In this document: one piece after another, positions 7,940 through 16,509 of the stretch
Numbering within the stretch: the stretch's first letter is position 1
How the letters are laid out: each line of letters begins with the position of its first letter
Assembly: GCA_016288215.1 (NCBI GenBank)
Contig: JAEEYQ010000065.1
Coordinates: 1-45,754, forward strand
DNA: 45,754 nucleotides
Direction of reading: 5' to 3'
DNA from: Lentisphaeria bacterium
GTDB taxonomy: Bacteria > Verrucomicrobiota > Lentisphaeria > Oligosphaerales > Oligosphaeraceae
Translations under genes and position numbers: made by a program
The notes under the pieces: model-generated
What the model saw: only the letters and a program-made list of their open reading frames with translations
What the model was told of the DNA's origin: nothing
Database searches by the model: none

Positions 7940-9379
7940 TTACACGCCGGAGGGGATGTCGCTGTCCGGAATCTGAGCCTTGTTTTCGAAGCGCGTGTAT
8001 TTGGGGAAGAAGAGCATTTCGGTGGTCCCTGTGCCGCCGTTGCGGTTTTTGGCGATGATGAGCTCCGAATTCAGGCCCACATTGTCATCCGTCATGTTCT
8101 GCTGCTTCTCTCGTTCACGGTGAAGAAGGGCGACCACATCCGCATCCTGCTCAATGGCTCCGGATTCCCGCAGATGGCTCAATTTCGGCTTCTCCCCCTG
8201 CTCCGCCATGCGGTTCAGCTGAGCGAGGACGACCACGGGCACGTTCAGCTCCTTGGCCATGGCCTTCAGGGAGCCGGAGATTTTCGCCACTTCGTTTTCG
8301 CGGCTGGCATTGTGGTTGACATGGGCCTGAATCAGCTGGAGATAATCGATGAAAATGACTTTCGTCTGATATTTGGAGCACATGCGTCGGGCCTTGGCGC
8401 GGAGCTCCAGAATGTCGATGGCGCCGGTGTCATCGATGACGATGTTTGCCTGCTGGAGGGTTTGACATGCCTCCAACGTGTCCCGCCAACGGGCGTTGGA
8501 TAGGGTGCGGTTCTTGAATTCGCCCAGGCTGACTTTGGCCAGTCCGCAGATCATGCGGAGCACCAATTGCTGCGCAGGCATCTCCAGACTGAAGAAGCCG
8601 ACCCCGGGGTGCTCTGCGCTCAACGCGATGTTGGAGGCCATGTTCAGCGCCAGCGCCGTCTTGCCGATGGAGGGGCGCGCCGCCAGCACGAACAGTTCGC
8701 CGGGGCGCAGTCCCGTGATCAGCCGATCGAAGTCATAGCCAGTCCGCAGGCCAAGCACGCTGGCATCCTGATTGGACAGCTTGTCCAAATATTCGATGGC
8801 GTCGACCATCAGATCCTTGATCTGCTGCACGTCCTTGCTTTGGTTCATGCCGGCCACGTCGAAGATCTTCTGCTCCACGTCATCCAAAAGCACCTGGACA
8901 TCTTCATCCGTGTCATAGCATTTCTGCACCATGTCCGTGCAGGCGCCGATGATGCGGCGGAGGATGGCGTTTTGGCGGACGATTTGGGCGTAGTGCTCGA
9001 TGTGGGCGGCGGTGGGCACGCTGTCCATCAGCTGCATGATGTAGCTGCGTCCGCCCACTTCGTCCAGTCGGCCAGTTCGTTCCAGATGGTCGGAAAGCAC
9101 CACCACGTCCACGCCGGAGTCTCCCGTCTTTCCGGAGCACAGCTCGCAGATGGCGGAGAAGAGGGTCTGATGGGCGGCCCGATAGAAGGCGCCTTCAAAG
9201 TTCAGCATGCCCATGCCGGTGGCGGCGGCCTCCGGAGACAGGAGCATGGCGCCCAGGACAGCCACCTCCGCCTCCTCGTTATGGGGCTTGGGGCGGTCCA
9301 AATTCAGAAGGGACACCGTCGCCGAATGCTCCGCCTGTCTGCCGTCTCGGCTCGACCGTTGTTCCATATGTCCTTCCAT
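7940..9379 (-). CDS. dnaB: Replicative DNA helicase DnaB
   Basis: 479 residues. The N-terminal domain (about 30-135) starts with the typical PHNEEAEVAVLGAMLL. The RecA-like C-terminal motor carries Walker A ARPSIGKT (234-241), Walker B VIFIDYLQ (341-348), GFFSLEM (261-267) and the terminal NRNGGTG (445-451) motif. It is a hexameric 5'-3' helicase that unwinds the fork with DnaG primase. The start at 9379 has AAGGG six bases upstream; a second ATG four codons in has a less well spaced site. It is the last gene of the rplY-pth-rpsF-rpsR-rplI-dnaB cluster, separated from rplI by 205 bases and a terminator, so it probably has its own promoter. No intein or truncation is seen. Confidence 0.97.
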   Translation of the reverse strand: MEGHMEQRSSRDGRQAEHSATVSLLNLDRPKPHNEEAEVAVLGAMLLSPEAAATGMGMLNFEGAFYRAAHQTLFSAICELCSGKTGDSGVDVVVLSDHLERTGRLDEVGGRSYIMQLMDSVPTAAHIEHYAQIVRQNAILRRIIGACTDMVQKCYDTDEDVQVLLDDVEQKIFDVAGMNQSKDVQQIKDLMVDAIEYLDKLSNQDASVLGLRTGYDFDRLITGLRPGELFVLAARPSIGKTALALNMASNIALSAEHPGVGFFSLEMPAQQLVLRMICGLAKVSLGEFKNRTLSNARWRDTLEACQTLQQANIVIDDTGAIDILELRAKARRMCSKYQTKVIFIDYLQLIQAHVNHNASRENEVAKISGSLKAMAKELNVPVVVLAQLNRMAEQGEKPKLSHLRESGAIEQDADVVALLHREREKQQNMTDDNVGLNSELIIAKNRNGGTGTTEMLFFPKYTRFENKAQIPDSDIPSGV

Positions 9380-9415
9380 GCAATGCCCTTTTTGCCGGAC
9401 TGTTTTTATAACTGG

Positions 9416-9434
9416 TTGATAATCAATGATTTAC
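9416..9434 (+). repeat. 19-bp oriented motif, copy 3
   Basis: TTGATAATCAATGATTTAC, 37 bases upstream of the dnaB start. Just beyond it is an AT-rich direct and inverted repeat (AATTTGCAAATT), and a TATAAA lies between the motif and the gene. It may overlap the dnaB promoter. Confidence 0.55.
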
Positions 9435-9517
9435 AAATTTAATTTGCAAATTTAGGGAAAATCATCTTCCCCTCATGGACACCCCAATCGTCGGCGCCGC
9501 CATGTCCATGGACAGAA

Positions 9518-9543
9518 AGGCCGTGCCACCAACGGCACGGCCT
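9518..9543 (-). terminator. Terminator after rplI
   Basis: AGGCCGTGCC and GGCACGGCCT form a perfect 10-bp stem with a six-base loop; TTTCTGTCC follows on the minus strand. It lies 41 bases past the rplI stop and ends the ribosomal operon. Confidence 0.75.
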
Positions 9544-9584
9544 ACGCCTTCAATCGGCAAATCCGCTTTGGCGGAAGAACGATT

Positions 9585-10049
9585 CTATGCGTCCTTGCGG
9601 GCAACCTTCAGGTTGATGACGCCCTCGACTTCCGCATGCAGACGGGCTTTGACCTCAAAGGTGCCCAGCTCGTGGATGGGCTCTTCCAGATCAATGACCG
9701 TGCGCTCCAGCTCAATGCCGCACTGGCTCTTGAGCGCTTCCGCAATCTGGGCGGCGTTCACGGAACCATACAGCTTGTCGTTCTCGCCGGCGGCGACTTC
9801 GATGACAATGGCGGACGAGGCCAGCTTCTCCGCCATGGCCTTCGCCACGTTGAGACGCTCCTCATGCTCCTTCTGAAGCTGCAGTTTCTTCTTCTCAATG
9901 CGGCGCAGGGCGGCCGTGCTCACAGGCTCCGCCTTCTTGCCGGGAAGCAGGAAATTGCGGGCATAGCCAGGGGCGACTTCCACTTCATCCCCCAAGTGAC
10001 CGAGATATTCCACATCCTCAAGAAGAATCAGTTTGACTTTTCCAGACAT
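9585..10049 (-). CDS. rplI: 50S ribosomal protein L9
   Basis: 154 residues from ATG 10049 (AAAGGAG eight bases upstream). The N-terminal RNA-binding domain shows KLILLEDVEYLGHLGDEVEVAPGYARNFLLPGK-type sequence, the classic L9 signature. A long connecting helix (RRIEKKKLQLQKEHEERL) leads to the C-terminal domain ending NLKVARKDA. L9 binds 23S rRNA at the base of the L1 stalk and helps maintain reading frame. It lies 28 bases after rpsR in the same operon. Confidence 0.97.
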   Translation of the reverse strand: MSGKVKLILLEDVEYLGHLGDEVEVAPGYARNFLLPGKKAEPVSTAALRRIEKKKLQLQKEHEERLNVAKAMAEKLASSAIVIEVAAGENDKLYGSVNAAQIAEALKSQCGIELERTVIDLEEPIHELGTFEVKARLHAEVEGVINLKVARKDA

Positions 10050-10077
10050 TCGTGTTACTCCTTTCAGATTCAAGCGG

Positions 10078-10311
10078 TCACAGAACCAACGCCAGGAAAC
10101 GGGCGCGCTTCACGGCCATCGCCAGCTTCCGCTGGTGCTTGTAGCAGTTTCCGGTGATCCGGCGGGGCAAAATCTTGCCGCCTTCCGTCTGGAAACGGCG
10201 AATCAATTCCACATCCTTGAAGTCGATGTTGAAAATCTTGTTCTCGCAAAGACGGCAGGTCTTCTGCCGAATAATCTTACGGCGACGGCGCCGGGGTTTC
10301 TGCATCTTCAT
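10078..10311 (-). CDS. rpsR: 30S ribosomal protein S18
   Basis: 77 residues from ATG 10311 (AGGAG eight bases upstream). The basic N-terminus KPRRRRRK, then CRLCENK and the hallmark [20 protein letters not shown] identify S18. The CxxC pair suggests the zinc-binding form. S18 dimerises with S6 on the 30S platform. It lies 52 bases after rpsF, and no ssb gene intervenes as it does in many other phyla. Confidence 0.97.
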   Translation of the reverse strand: MKMQKPRRRRRKIIRQKTCRLCENKIFNIDFKDVELIRRFQTEGGKILPRRITGNCYKHQRKLAMAVKRARFLALVL

Positions 10312-10363
10312 GACAATATCTCCTGGGTTAATCAATTATGCTCTGACGGATGGTCCGACCGAC

Positions 10364-10768
10364 TTAGCGGTCATCGCGGCTGCGATAGGGACGCTCCTCA
10401 CGGTCATAGACGTCCTGGAAGCCCTCTTCCTTGAAGAGGCGCTCATGCTCCTCACGGGGCGTGAACACATCATCATCCTGGCCATCAACGAAATAGAACA
10501 CCGCCATGCGCAGCACGGTGGCATTCAGGCGATACTTGTCATGCAGCGGGGCAATCGCGGCTTCATCCAGCTCGACAACGTAATCCCAATAGATGCCGGC
10601 CTTGCTCTTTCCGATGGGGCGAGCGAACACCCGCTTGTCCAGACACTTGACGCGGGTCACATTGCCGCCCATCTCCTTCAGTTGCGCAACAATGGTGTCC
10701 GAAAAGGCTTCGCCATTGCCCTCGACCTTGCGCGGGTCAAGGATAAACACAGCTTCATACTTCTTCAA
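10364..10768 (-). CDS. rpsF: 30S ribosomal protein S6 (TTG start)
   Basis: 134 residues. The conserved S6 N-terminus (LKKYEAVFILDPRKVEG) begins exactly at a TTG codon at 10768 with AAGGAG nine bases upstream. No ATG is available nearby that keeps the family length; the longer open frame would add 59 unrelated residues antisense-like to pth. The start lies inside the 3' end of pth (14-base overlap, different frame), so translation is probably coupled. Characteristic segments are VTRVKCLDKRVFARPIGKSKAGIYW and RMAVFYF. The C-terminal tail (about 105-134) is acidic then Arg-rich. S6 pairs with S18 on the 30S platform. Confidence 0.93.
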   Translation of the reverse strand: MKKYEAVFILDPRKVEGNGEAFSDTIVAQLKEMGGNVTRVKCLDKRVFARPIGKSKAGIYWDYVVELDEAAIAPLHDKYRLNATVLRMAVFYFVDGQDDDVFTPREEHERLFKEEGFQDVYDREERPYRSRDDR

Positions 10769-11429
10769 TGTTCGTTTCTCCTTGCACGATGGCATTGATG
10801 TTGTCCACACACCAGGGATTTCCCTCCTGCATCGCCGCCTCCAAGCCGGCTTCAACGGCTGTGGCAACCACATCCGCCGCCTTTTCGATGACAGCAGGCA
10901 GTTTTTCCTGCTCTGTGGAGGCCCATGGAGACAAGACGTAATCAATCACGTCGGTCCCTTCAGGCCACGGTCTCCCAATACCGACCCGGAGCCGCGGAAA
11001 ATCCACGCTCTCCAGCTCCTGAATGATGGAGGCGACTCCACGCTGCCCTCCATGCCGACCATTGCGCTTGAGGCGCAGGCGGCCAAAGGGCAAGTCCATG
11101 CAATCGCAGACAACAAGCAGTTCGGGTGGGATAAGCCCTAGCTGCACCGCCGTCTCCCTGACCGCAAGCCCGCTGGCGTTCATGTAGGTCAGCGGCTTCA
11201 GCAGATGAATCCACTTGCCGCCAACCTGAACCATGAACAGCTCGCCTTCCAGCGGCTGCCACTCCGTCCGCTCCCATGCGGAGGCGTTGGAGAGCAGCTG
11301 GTCCGCCACCCGAAAGCCCGCGTTGTGCCGTGTGTCCGCGTAGCGGCCCCCTGGATTGCCCAACCCCACCACGAGGCGGATCGAACTCTCCTGGCTGGAC
11401 TCGTTTCGTTCTTCGGTCAGTTCCGTCAT
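10755..11429 (-). CDS. pth: Peptidyl-tRNA hydrolase
   Basis: 224 residues from ATG 11429; the conserved core begins with IRLVVGLGNPGGRYADTRHN, with the catalytic His at 35. LKPLTYMNASG and VVCDCMDLPFGRLRLKRNG follow in the family order. The enzyme releases peptides from prematurely dropped peptidyl-tRNA. The usual GGHNG substrate loop is GGQRG here, so two of the normally conserved polar residues differ. The true start is uncertain: no clear ribosome-binding site precedes ATG 11429, and a TTG eight codons upstream is open. It lies between rplY and rpsF, overlapping the latter by 14 bases. Confidence 0.93.
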   Translation of the reverse strand: MTELTEERNESSQESSIRLVVGLGNPGGRYADTRHNAGFRVADQLLSNASAWERTEWQPLEGELFMVQVGGKWIHLLKPLTYMNASGLAVRETAVQLGLIPPELLVVCDCMDLPFGRLRLKRNGRHGGQRGVASIIQELESVDFPRLRVGIGRPWPEGTDVIDYVLSPWASTEQEKLPAVIEKAADVVATAVEAGLEAAMQEGNPWCVDNINAIVQGETNIEEV

Positions 11430-11516
11430 CCTGTCATAACATCCTATGCGCAAACCGGCGCACAGGATGCCATCTTCTCTCTATACCATATACTATATAT
11501 ATTGTATATGGCAACG

Positions 11517-12158
11517 TCACTTCTTCTTCTCTTCCTTCTTGTCGTCCTTCTTGTCGTCCTTCTTCTCGTCCTCGGCACCCTCTTCGGCCGCGACCGGCTC
11601 TTCAACGGCGGCGGTTCTCGGCGCACGGACATGGAAGACAATCAGGTCGCCATCCGCAACGGGGGTCACGCCCTGCGGCATAACCAGGTCGCGGACATGA
11701 AGGGCGGAGTCCATCTCGATGCCGCTGACATCCACGATCAACACATCCGGAACGTCCGTCGGCAGGGACTTGACTTCGATTTCCATCATGACCTGCTCCA
11801 GCTGGCCACCCATCTTCAGACCGGCGGCCTCGCCTTCGCCCTGAATCGGAACCAGACTGGTAATCATCTCATCCGCAGAGACATGGAGCAAATCCAAATG
11901 CAGGATCCGCGTGCTGATGGGATCAATCTGATGATCCTTCAACACGGTCATGGACGTCTCGCCGTCACATTTCACCTCGACCACGCCCGCATGCCCCAAA
12001 ATGCTCTTCGCAACGGACTCCTCAATCAGCAGATTGACGGCGGGATCCCCATGGCCATACATCACCACTGGAATCAACCCCTGGCGGCGATAACGGCCAG
12101 CAGGACCCTTCCCCAACAGCTCACGCTTGGTGGCGTTTATGCTAAGTGTCTTGCTCAT
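11517..12158 (-). CDS. rplY: 50S ribosomal protein L25 (Ctc/TL5 type)
   Basis: 213 residues, the long two-domain form. The N-terminal 5S-rRNA-binding domain (about 1-95) shows RELLGKGPAGRYRRQGLIPVVMYG and HLDLLHVS. A beta-rich TL5 domain (about 96-185) contains SLPTDVPDVLIVDVSGIEMDSALHVRDLVMP, typical of Ctc-like L25. The tail is low-complexity KKDDKKDDKKEEKKK. AGAGG lies 11 bases before ATG. The gene leads the rplY-pth-rpsF-rpsR-rplI run; rplY-pth is a widespread pairing. An AT-rich segment with a near-palindromic TATATA core at 11480-11510 separates it from pth and may hold a second promoter. Confidence 0.95.
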   Translation of the reverse strand: MSKTLSINATKRELLGKGPAGRYRRQGLIPVVMYGHGDPAVNLLIEESVAKSILGHAGVVEVKCDGETSMTVLKDHQIDPISTRILHLDLLHVSADEMITSLVPIQGEGEAAGLKMGGQLEQVMMEIEVKSLPTDVPDVLIVDVSGIEMDSALHVRDLVMPQGVTPVADGDLIVFHVRAPRTAAVEEPVAAEEGAEDEKKDDKKDDKKEEKKK

Positions 12159-12458
12159 AGTTAATTAAACCTCTTGATACCTACGAATCTCGTTTCTATT
12201 AATAAAATGAATTGCTTGCAAAATGCTTAATATAATGGCGTTTGCCTCTTTTGCCACTTGCTTCGTGCCAAATCTTGACAATTTGAACAATTTGACCAGA
12301 TGTCACAGGACGTGAAACGTGGGAAAGTAAAAAGTGATGCGTCCCGCGTCCCTTGCCTGGCTTCACCGCCCCAACGGGGCTGAATTACTGCCACGAACCC
12401 AGCTTTACGAAGTGGTTCCGAACATGCATCGCGTATAAAATGCATATCTCCTTAATTA
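12159..12458. other. Intergenic region upstream of rplY
   Basis: 300 bases. It contains a GCCCC-AAC-GGGGC hairpin (12368-12380), and AT-rich sequence before rplY with a TATATT that could serve as -10 behind a weak TGGCAA. No RNA gene or riboswitch was recognised. Confidence 0.4.
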
Positions 12459-12470
12459 TCAGTTACTTAC
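12452..12470 (+). repeat. 19-bp oriented motif, copy 4
   Basis: TTAATTATCAGTTACTTAC. It overlaps the last codons and the TGA stop of the MATE gene, encoding its terminal Val-Ser-Asn. Confidence 0.5.
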
Positions 12471-13895
12471 ATCGTGAAAATGGGCATGGGGCACCCAATA
12501 GTTGCCCCGATAGCGCAGGAGGAAGCAGAGGCTTCGGCAAATCCAGTCAATGACCATGGCCACCCAGACCCCCATGACCTTCATGTCCAGCCAGACGCCC
12601 AACACATAGCTTCCCACCACGCGGAAAACCATCATGGAGGCGATGGAGGCCACCATGGTGAAGCGGACATCGTTGGCCGCCCGCAGGGCGTTGGGGAAGA
12701 TGAACGCAATTGGCCAGAGGATGGCCCCCGAGCCATTGTGGATGAGAATCAGCCAGATGACCAGCCGCCGTGTTTCAGGGGTGAGAGAATAGCAGTTGAG
12801 AATCAGGGGCGTGAGAGCCGCCAGCGCAAGATTCCACAAAATGTGGTAGAAATAGGAGTAGCCCATCATCTTGCGGATGTAGTAGCGCACCTGCTCCTCA
12901 ATGCCGGCGCCCACGCATTGGCCGATGACCGTGATCATCCCCGTGCCGAAGGCCGCTCCAAGCAGCAGGCCGAAATAGTCGATGGAATTGGCCACGGCGT
13001 TGGCGGTGATCTGAGAGGTGCCGAATTTGGCGATCAGGCCCACGAGAATCAGGCGGCCAAACTGAAAAAGGCCGTTCTCGATGCCGTTGGGAATGCCGAT
13101 GGACAGAATGTGACGAATGGGCTTCCACATTGGCCGATAATGGTTTAGGGGCTTTTTAAGACAGATCAGCTTTTGGGAGTCCATCAGGACCGCCACGATG
13201 CAGATCATGGACGCTCCGCGGGCCACCACGGTGGCAATGGCGGCGCCGGCCACACCCCATCGGAAGACGTAGATGAGCAAGGCGTTGCCCGCGCCATTGA
13301 TGATGTTGCTCATCAGGGAGCATAGCATGGGATATTTGGACAGGCTCATGGAGCGCAGCAGCGCCGCGCAGCCAAAGGTGATGCCCAAAAACGGAAAGGA
13401 AAGCGTGGTGATTCTAAAATAGGTCATGGAGGCCGCCATGACATTGTCTTCGATGCTTCCGAACAGCAGCCGGAGGATGTGGGCGGAGAACAGCTCCGAC
13501 ATCAGGGCGAGGAACAGGGTGAGTCCAAGGAGCACCGTCATCAGCTGGCAGGCGCTGCGGTTGGCGTTCGTTTTGTCCCTGGCCCCGATGTATTGGGAGA
13601 CCACGACGGCGCCGCCGGTGCCCAGGGACCAGAACACGCAGATGATGAATTGGGCAAGCATGTCCACAAGTGCCACGCCTGCAATGGATTCCTCTCCAAG
13701 AGAGGAGATCATGATGGTGTCCAGAATCCCGACGGTGTTGTTCAGCAGGTTCTCGATGACCAGCGGAAACAGCAGTTGCCGCAGTTGGGCGTTGCTGAAC
13801 AGCCGTTGAGGTCTGTCAGAAGGTGCGGAGGTGCCGTTGGCGGCCCCAGATGAGCTGCCGAAAGGGGCGGCGGTATGGTCTGCGGATTCGCGCAT
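12459..13895 (-). CDS. MATE-family multidrug/organic cation exporter
   Basis: 478 residues from ATG 13895; a TTG nine codons upstream is also open. After a polar N-terminal tail of about 40 residues come roughly twelve membrane segments. MATE-type features are PLVIENLLNNTVGILDTIMISSLGEESIAGVALVD in the first two helices, the repeat-like GIPNGIENGLFQFGRLI at the start of the second half, and ITANAVANSIDYF. These proteins export drugs or metabolites using sodium or proton gradients. The stop codon is formed within a copy of the 19-bp motif. It lies 42 bases after the LRR gene and may be co-transcribed with it. Confidence 0.92.
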   Translation of the reverse strand: MRESADHTAAPFGSSSGAANGTSAPSDRPQRLFSNAQLRQLLFPLVIENLLNNTVGILDTIMISSLGEESIAGVALVDMLAQFIICVFWSLGTGGAVVVSQYIGARDKTNANRSACQLMTVLLGLTLFLALMSELFSAHILRLLFGSIEDNVMAASMTYFRITTLSFPFLGITFGCAALLRSMSLSKYPMLCSLMSNIINGAGNALLIYVFRWGVAGAAIATVVARGASMICIVAVLMDSQKLICLKKPLNHYRPMWKPIRHILSIGIPNGIENGLFQFGRLILVGLIAKFGTSQITANAVANSIDYFGLLLGAAFGTGMITVIGQCVGAGIEEQVRYYIRKMMGYSYFYHILWNLALAALTPLILNCYSLTPETRRLVIWLILIHNGSGAILWPIAFIFPNALRAANDVRFTMVASIASMMVFRVVGSYVLGVWLDMKVMGVWVAMVIDWICRSLCFLLRYRGNYWVPHAHFHDVSN

Positions 13896-13937
13896 GGTTG
13901 GACATGAGGCCCCAACGGGCAAGAGGAGTCGGTTGCG

Positions 13938-16136
13938 TCAGGGCTGTTCGCGGGGCAGCGCCCCCATGGGGACGAAGACCCAGCAGGCCTTGCCGCGGGA
14001 GATGTCTTCCAAAGCCAGCGGGACATAATGGCCCCCCTGCCACTCCCACGCGCAGGAGATCCACGAGGTCCATTCGGGCTCGTCCTGAAGAACGGCAATC
14101 AGGTTCCAGCCGTACAGCCAAGGGGCGGATTCTCCGTCAGCAGGACTTCCATAAAGCGTAAGTGCCTCCGGCTCATCCACATGAATCCAAAATGCCTTGC
14201 CGGGGGCGAAGGCCTTGGCATTCGGCGCCAACGCGAAGTTGCCTTTGGACGTCAGCATATGGACGCCGCGTTCGCACAGGTTCCACGCCGTGCTGCCCTC
14301 CAAATCCCAAACCAGAGGCACCAGATGCCATCCGGCGGCAAGTTGCAGCACCAACGCCTCCATGACATGGACGCGGCATCCTTCCGCACAAAAGAGGAAC
14401 AGCTCTTCCCAATTCTCCACAAGTTCCTCCGGCAGCCAGACATCCATCAGGCTCTCGCATCCGTAGAATGCCTCCTCCTCCAAAAAGACGCCGCCGTTTC
14501 GGAGTCCGATGGACGTCAAGGCCCCGCTTCGATAGAAGGCACGACTGCCAATTTCCTCCACGGTTTCGGGAATCATCACGGCCTGCAGTTCCGTGCTCCA
14601 TGCAAAAGCCGACGGCTCGATGCGCCGGACGCTGGCGGGCACGACAAAGCTATCTCCTTCCCGTCCAGCTGGATAGGCAATCAGCACACTCTTCTCTTTG
14701 TTGTACAGCACATCGTCCTCGCTGGAATAGGCGGCGTTTGCGGCGTCCACATGGATGGCCCGCAGCCGCTCGCAGCCCATGAAGGCGTAGGGGCCGATGT
14801 CCTCCACTCCGGCGGGAATCCACACCTCCTCAAGGAACCGGTTCCAGATGAAGGCGCCCTGATCAATGGTCGTGACCTGCGGCGGTATTTCGTAAAGGGA
14901 AACCTCATTGCCACCGGAGCAGGCCACCAGCCGAGTTCCGTCCGCAGAGAACAAAATACCGTCTTGGACGGCGAAGGCCGTGCTGTCGCCACGAAGCGCC
15001 AGTTGCGCAAGGCAGGAAGTTCCGCCAAACGCCATGATGCCGATGCGGCGGAGGCTGACCGGCAGGGGAATCTCCTCCAGACTGGAACACCAGTAGAACG
15101 CCTCGCTGCCAATTTCCTCCAGCGTCTCCGGAAGCGTCACTTTCTTCAGGCTGCTGCAATAGGCGAACGCAATATCACAAATCTTTGTAACTCCTTCTGG
15201 AACAACAACTTCCAATAATTTATCGCATTCAAAGAAAACGCCTTCGGCAATTTCGGTCAACCCGGAGGAGAGGGTGACTTCCTCCAGCCGGTTGCAGTGG
15301 TAGAACGCACCGTCATGGATGGTGGTGACGGTGGACGGCATCACCACGCGTCGCAATTCGCGATTGTCGCCGAAGGCATCGCCGTCAAGGGTCGTCACCC
15401 CATTGGGAATCGTATATTCCTCTCCGGTTTTGCGGATGGGATAGGCGATCAACTGGGTCACCGCCTTGTCAAAGAGCACGCCGTCCACGCTGGCGTAGGA
15501 CGAATTTCCGGCGGCGACGTCAAAGGCCGTCAGGCGGGAGCAACCGCAGAAGGCCAGACTGCCGATGAAATTGACAGAGGCTGGAATCCGAATCTTCTTC
15601 AGGCTGGAGCACACATAGAACCCCCGCACGCCAATGGACTCCAATCCCTCTGGAAGGGTGATGGAGCCCAATTTGCCGCAGTTGTTGAACCCGCGTTCGC
15701 CAATGGTCCGCAAGTGGGTGGACAACGCGGCGGACGTCATGGCGGTGCATCCCGAAAAGCATTCGTCTCCAACAGTCGTCACGGAATTTGGCAGTTGAAT
15801 GGATGTCAGCTGCACGCATTTGGCGAAGGCCCGCGCCTCCAAAGTCGTCAGCTGTCCAGGCAGCTGGACGGAGCGGAGGCCAGCGCATTCCGCAAAGCCC
15901 CCTTCTCCAATGCGGGTCACGGGAATCTCGTCAATGGCCTCGAGGATAACGATATCCCCTTCAATGTCAACGCTTTCGCAAAACGCCGCATAGGCTTGTC
16001 CATCATCGGAGAGCACATAGCGGACCTGATCTTGAATGATTTCCGTCCCGTGAGCCAATCCCACCGCCAGCAAGACATGGACACACGCCAGCCAAAACAC
16101 ACGCCTGAAGGCAAACACTGAAGAACCCTGATTCAT
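13938..16136 (-). CDS. Secreted BspA-type leucine-rich repeat protein
   Basis: 732 residues with a signal peptide (RRVFWLACVHVLLAVGLAHG). From about residue 60 to 560 it consists of repeats of about 23 residues such as IGEGGFAECAGLRSVQLP, IGSEAFYWCSSLEEIPLP and IGPYAFMGCERLRAIHV, the Treponema-type LRR_5 consensus. Three non-repeat inserts of the form YASVDGVLFDK...LIAYP are spread among them. The C-terminal about 150 residues hold two related Trp-rich modules (AAGWHLVPLVWDLEG...GKAFWIHV and YGWNLIAVL...GKACWVFV). BspA-like LRRs are surface or secreted adhesins in gut and oral bacteria. No sortase, T9SS or membrane anchor is visible, so surface attachment is unproven. A possible promoter lies at 16196-16223. 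Confidence 0.9.
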   Translation of the reverse strand: MNQGSSVFAFRRVFWLACVHVLLAVGLAHGTEIIQDQVRYVLSDDGQAYAAFCESVDIEGDIVILEAIDEIPVTRIGEGGFAECAGLRSVQLPGQLTTLEARAFAKCVQLTSIQLPNSVTTVGDECFSGCTAMTSAALSTHLRTIGERGFNNCGKLGSITLPEGLESIGVRGFYVCSSLKKIRIPASVNFIGSLAFCGCSRLTAFDVAAGNSSYASVDGVLFDKAVTQLIAYPIRKTGEEYTIPNGVTTLDGDAFGDNRELRRVVMPSTVTTIHDGAFYHCNRLEEVTLSSGLTEIAEGVFFECDKLLEVVVPEGVTKICDIAFAYCSSLKKVTLPETLEEIGSEAFYWCSSLEEIPLPVSLRRIGIMAFGGTSCLAQLALRGDSTAFAVQDGILFSADGTRLVACSGGNEVSLYEIPPQVTTIDQGAFIWNRFLEEVWIPAGVEDIGPYAFMGCERLRAIHVDAANAAYSSEDDVLYNKEKSVLIAYPAGREGDSFVVPASVRRIEPSAFAWSTELQAVMIPETVEEIGSRAFYRSGALTSIGLRNGGVFLEEEAFYGCESLMDVWLPEELVENWEELFLFCAEGCRVHVMEALVLQLAAGWHLVPLVWDLEGSTAWNLCERGVHMLTSKGNFALAPNAKAFAPGKAFWIHVDEPEALTLYGSPADGESAPWLYGWNLIAVLQDEPEWTSWISCAWEWQGGHYVPLALEDISRGKACWVFVPMGALPREQP

Positions 16137-16509
16137 TATTCCATCATCCGTTGTTGGATTTCAACTACACCTCCCCTTCTTTCTTCCCATGCATTAATAT
16201 GATGTGTTTTCCGATTTTGTCCATGCATCACGGCATTTCCACACATGGAATGGACGGTAAATTTGGAATTCAAAATTGGAAATAGGCCGCAAAAAGCGGC
16301 AGCAGAGGACCGCAGAGGCGGTTTGGACGGAAAGGCGAAAAATCGAAACAACGCGCACAGAGGCCCTGGAAGGGCCATTTGCCAAAACAGGTATTAATAT
16401 ACCAGTCTGCATGCAAAATCGAAGGAAGGGCCACTACAACGCAAGGAAAGGGCATATCGCCTCTCAAAAAAGGGTGGACGAACGTCCTTCGTGGCAATTT
16501 CGGAGCATC
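16137..16509. other. Intergenic region upstream of LRR gene
   Basis: 373 bases. It contains the predicted LRR promoter, a GCCGC-AAAAA-GCGGC hairpin (16288-16302), a GGTAT/ATACC inverted repeat around 16390-16403, and GGAC-GTTC-GTCC followed by ACCC and six T (minus strand, 16469-16487), a weak terminator candidate for the gene upstream. Confidence 0.45.
16196..16223 (-). promoter_or_regulatory. Possible promoter of LRR gene
   Basis: TGGACA, 16 bases, CATATT on the minus strand, about 60 bases upstream of the start codon. The -35 matches five of six consensus positions and the -10 four of six. Confidence 0.4.

Noticed and set aside
10769..10945. Longer rpsF product with 59 extra N-terminal residues
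   Set aside because: The extension is out-of-frame pth coding sequence and lacks any S6 similarity; the TTG with AAGGAG gives the family length.
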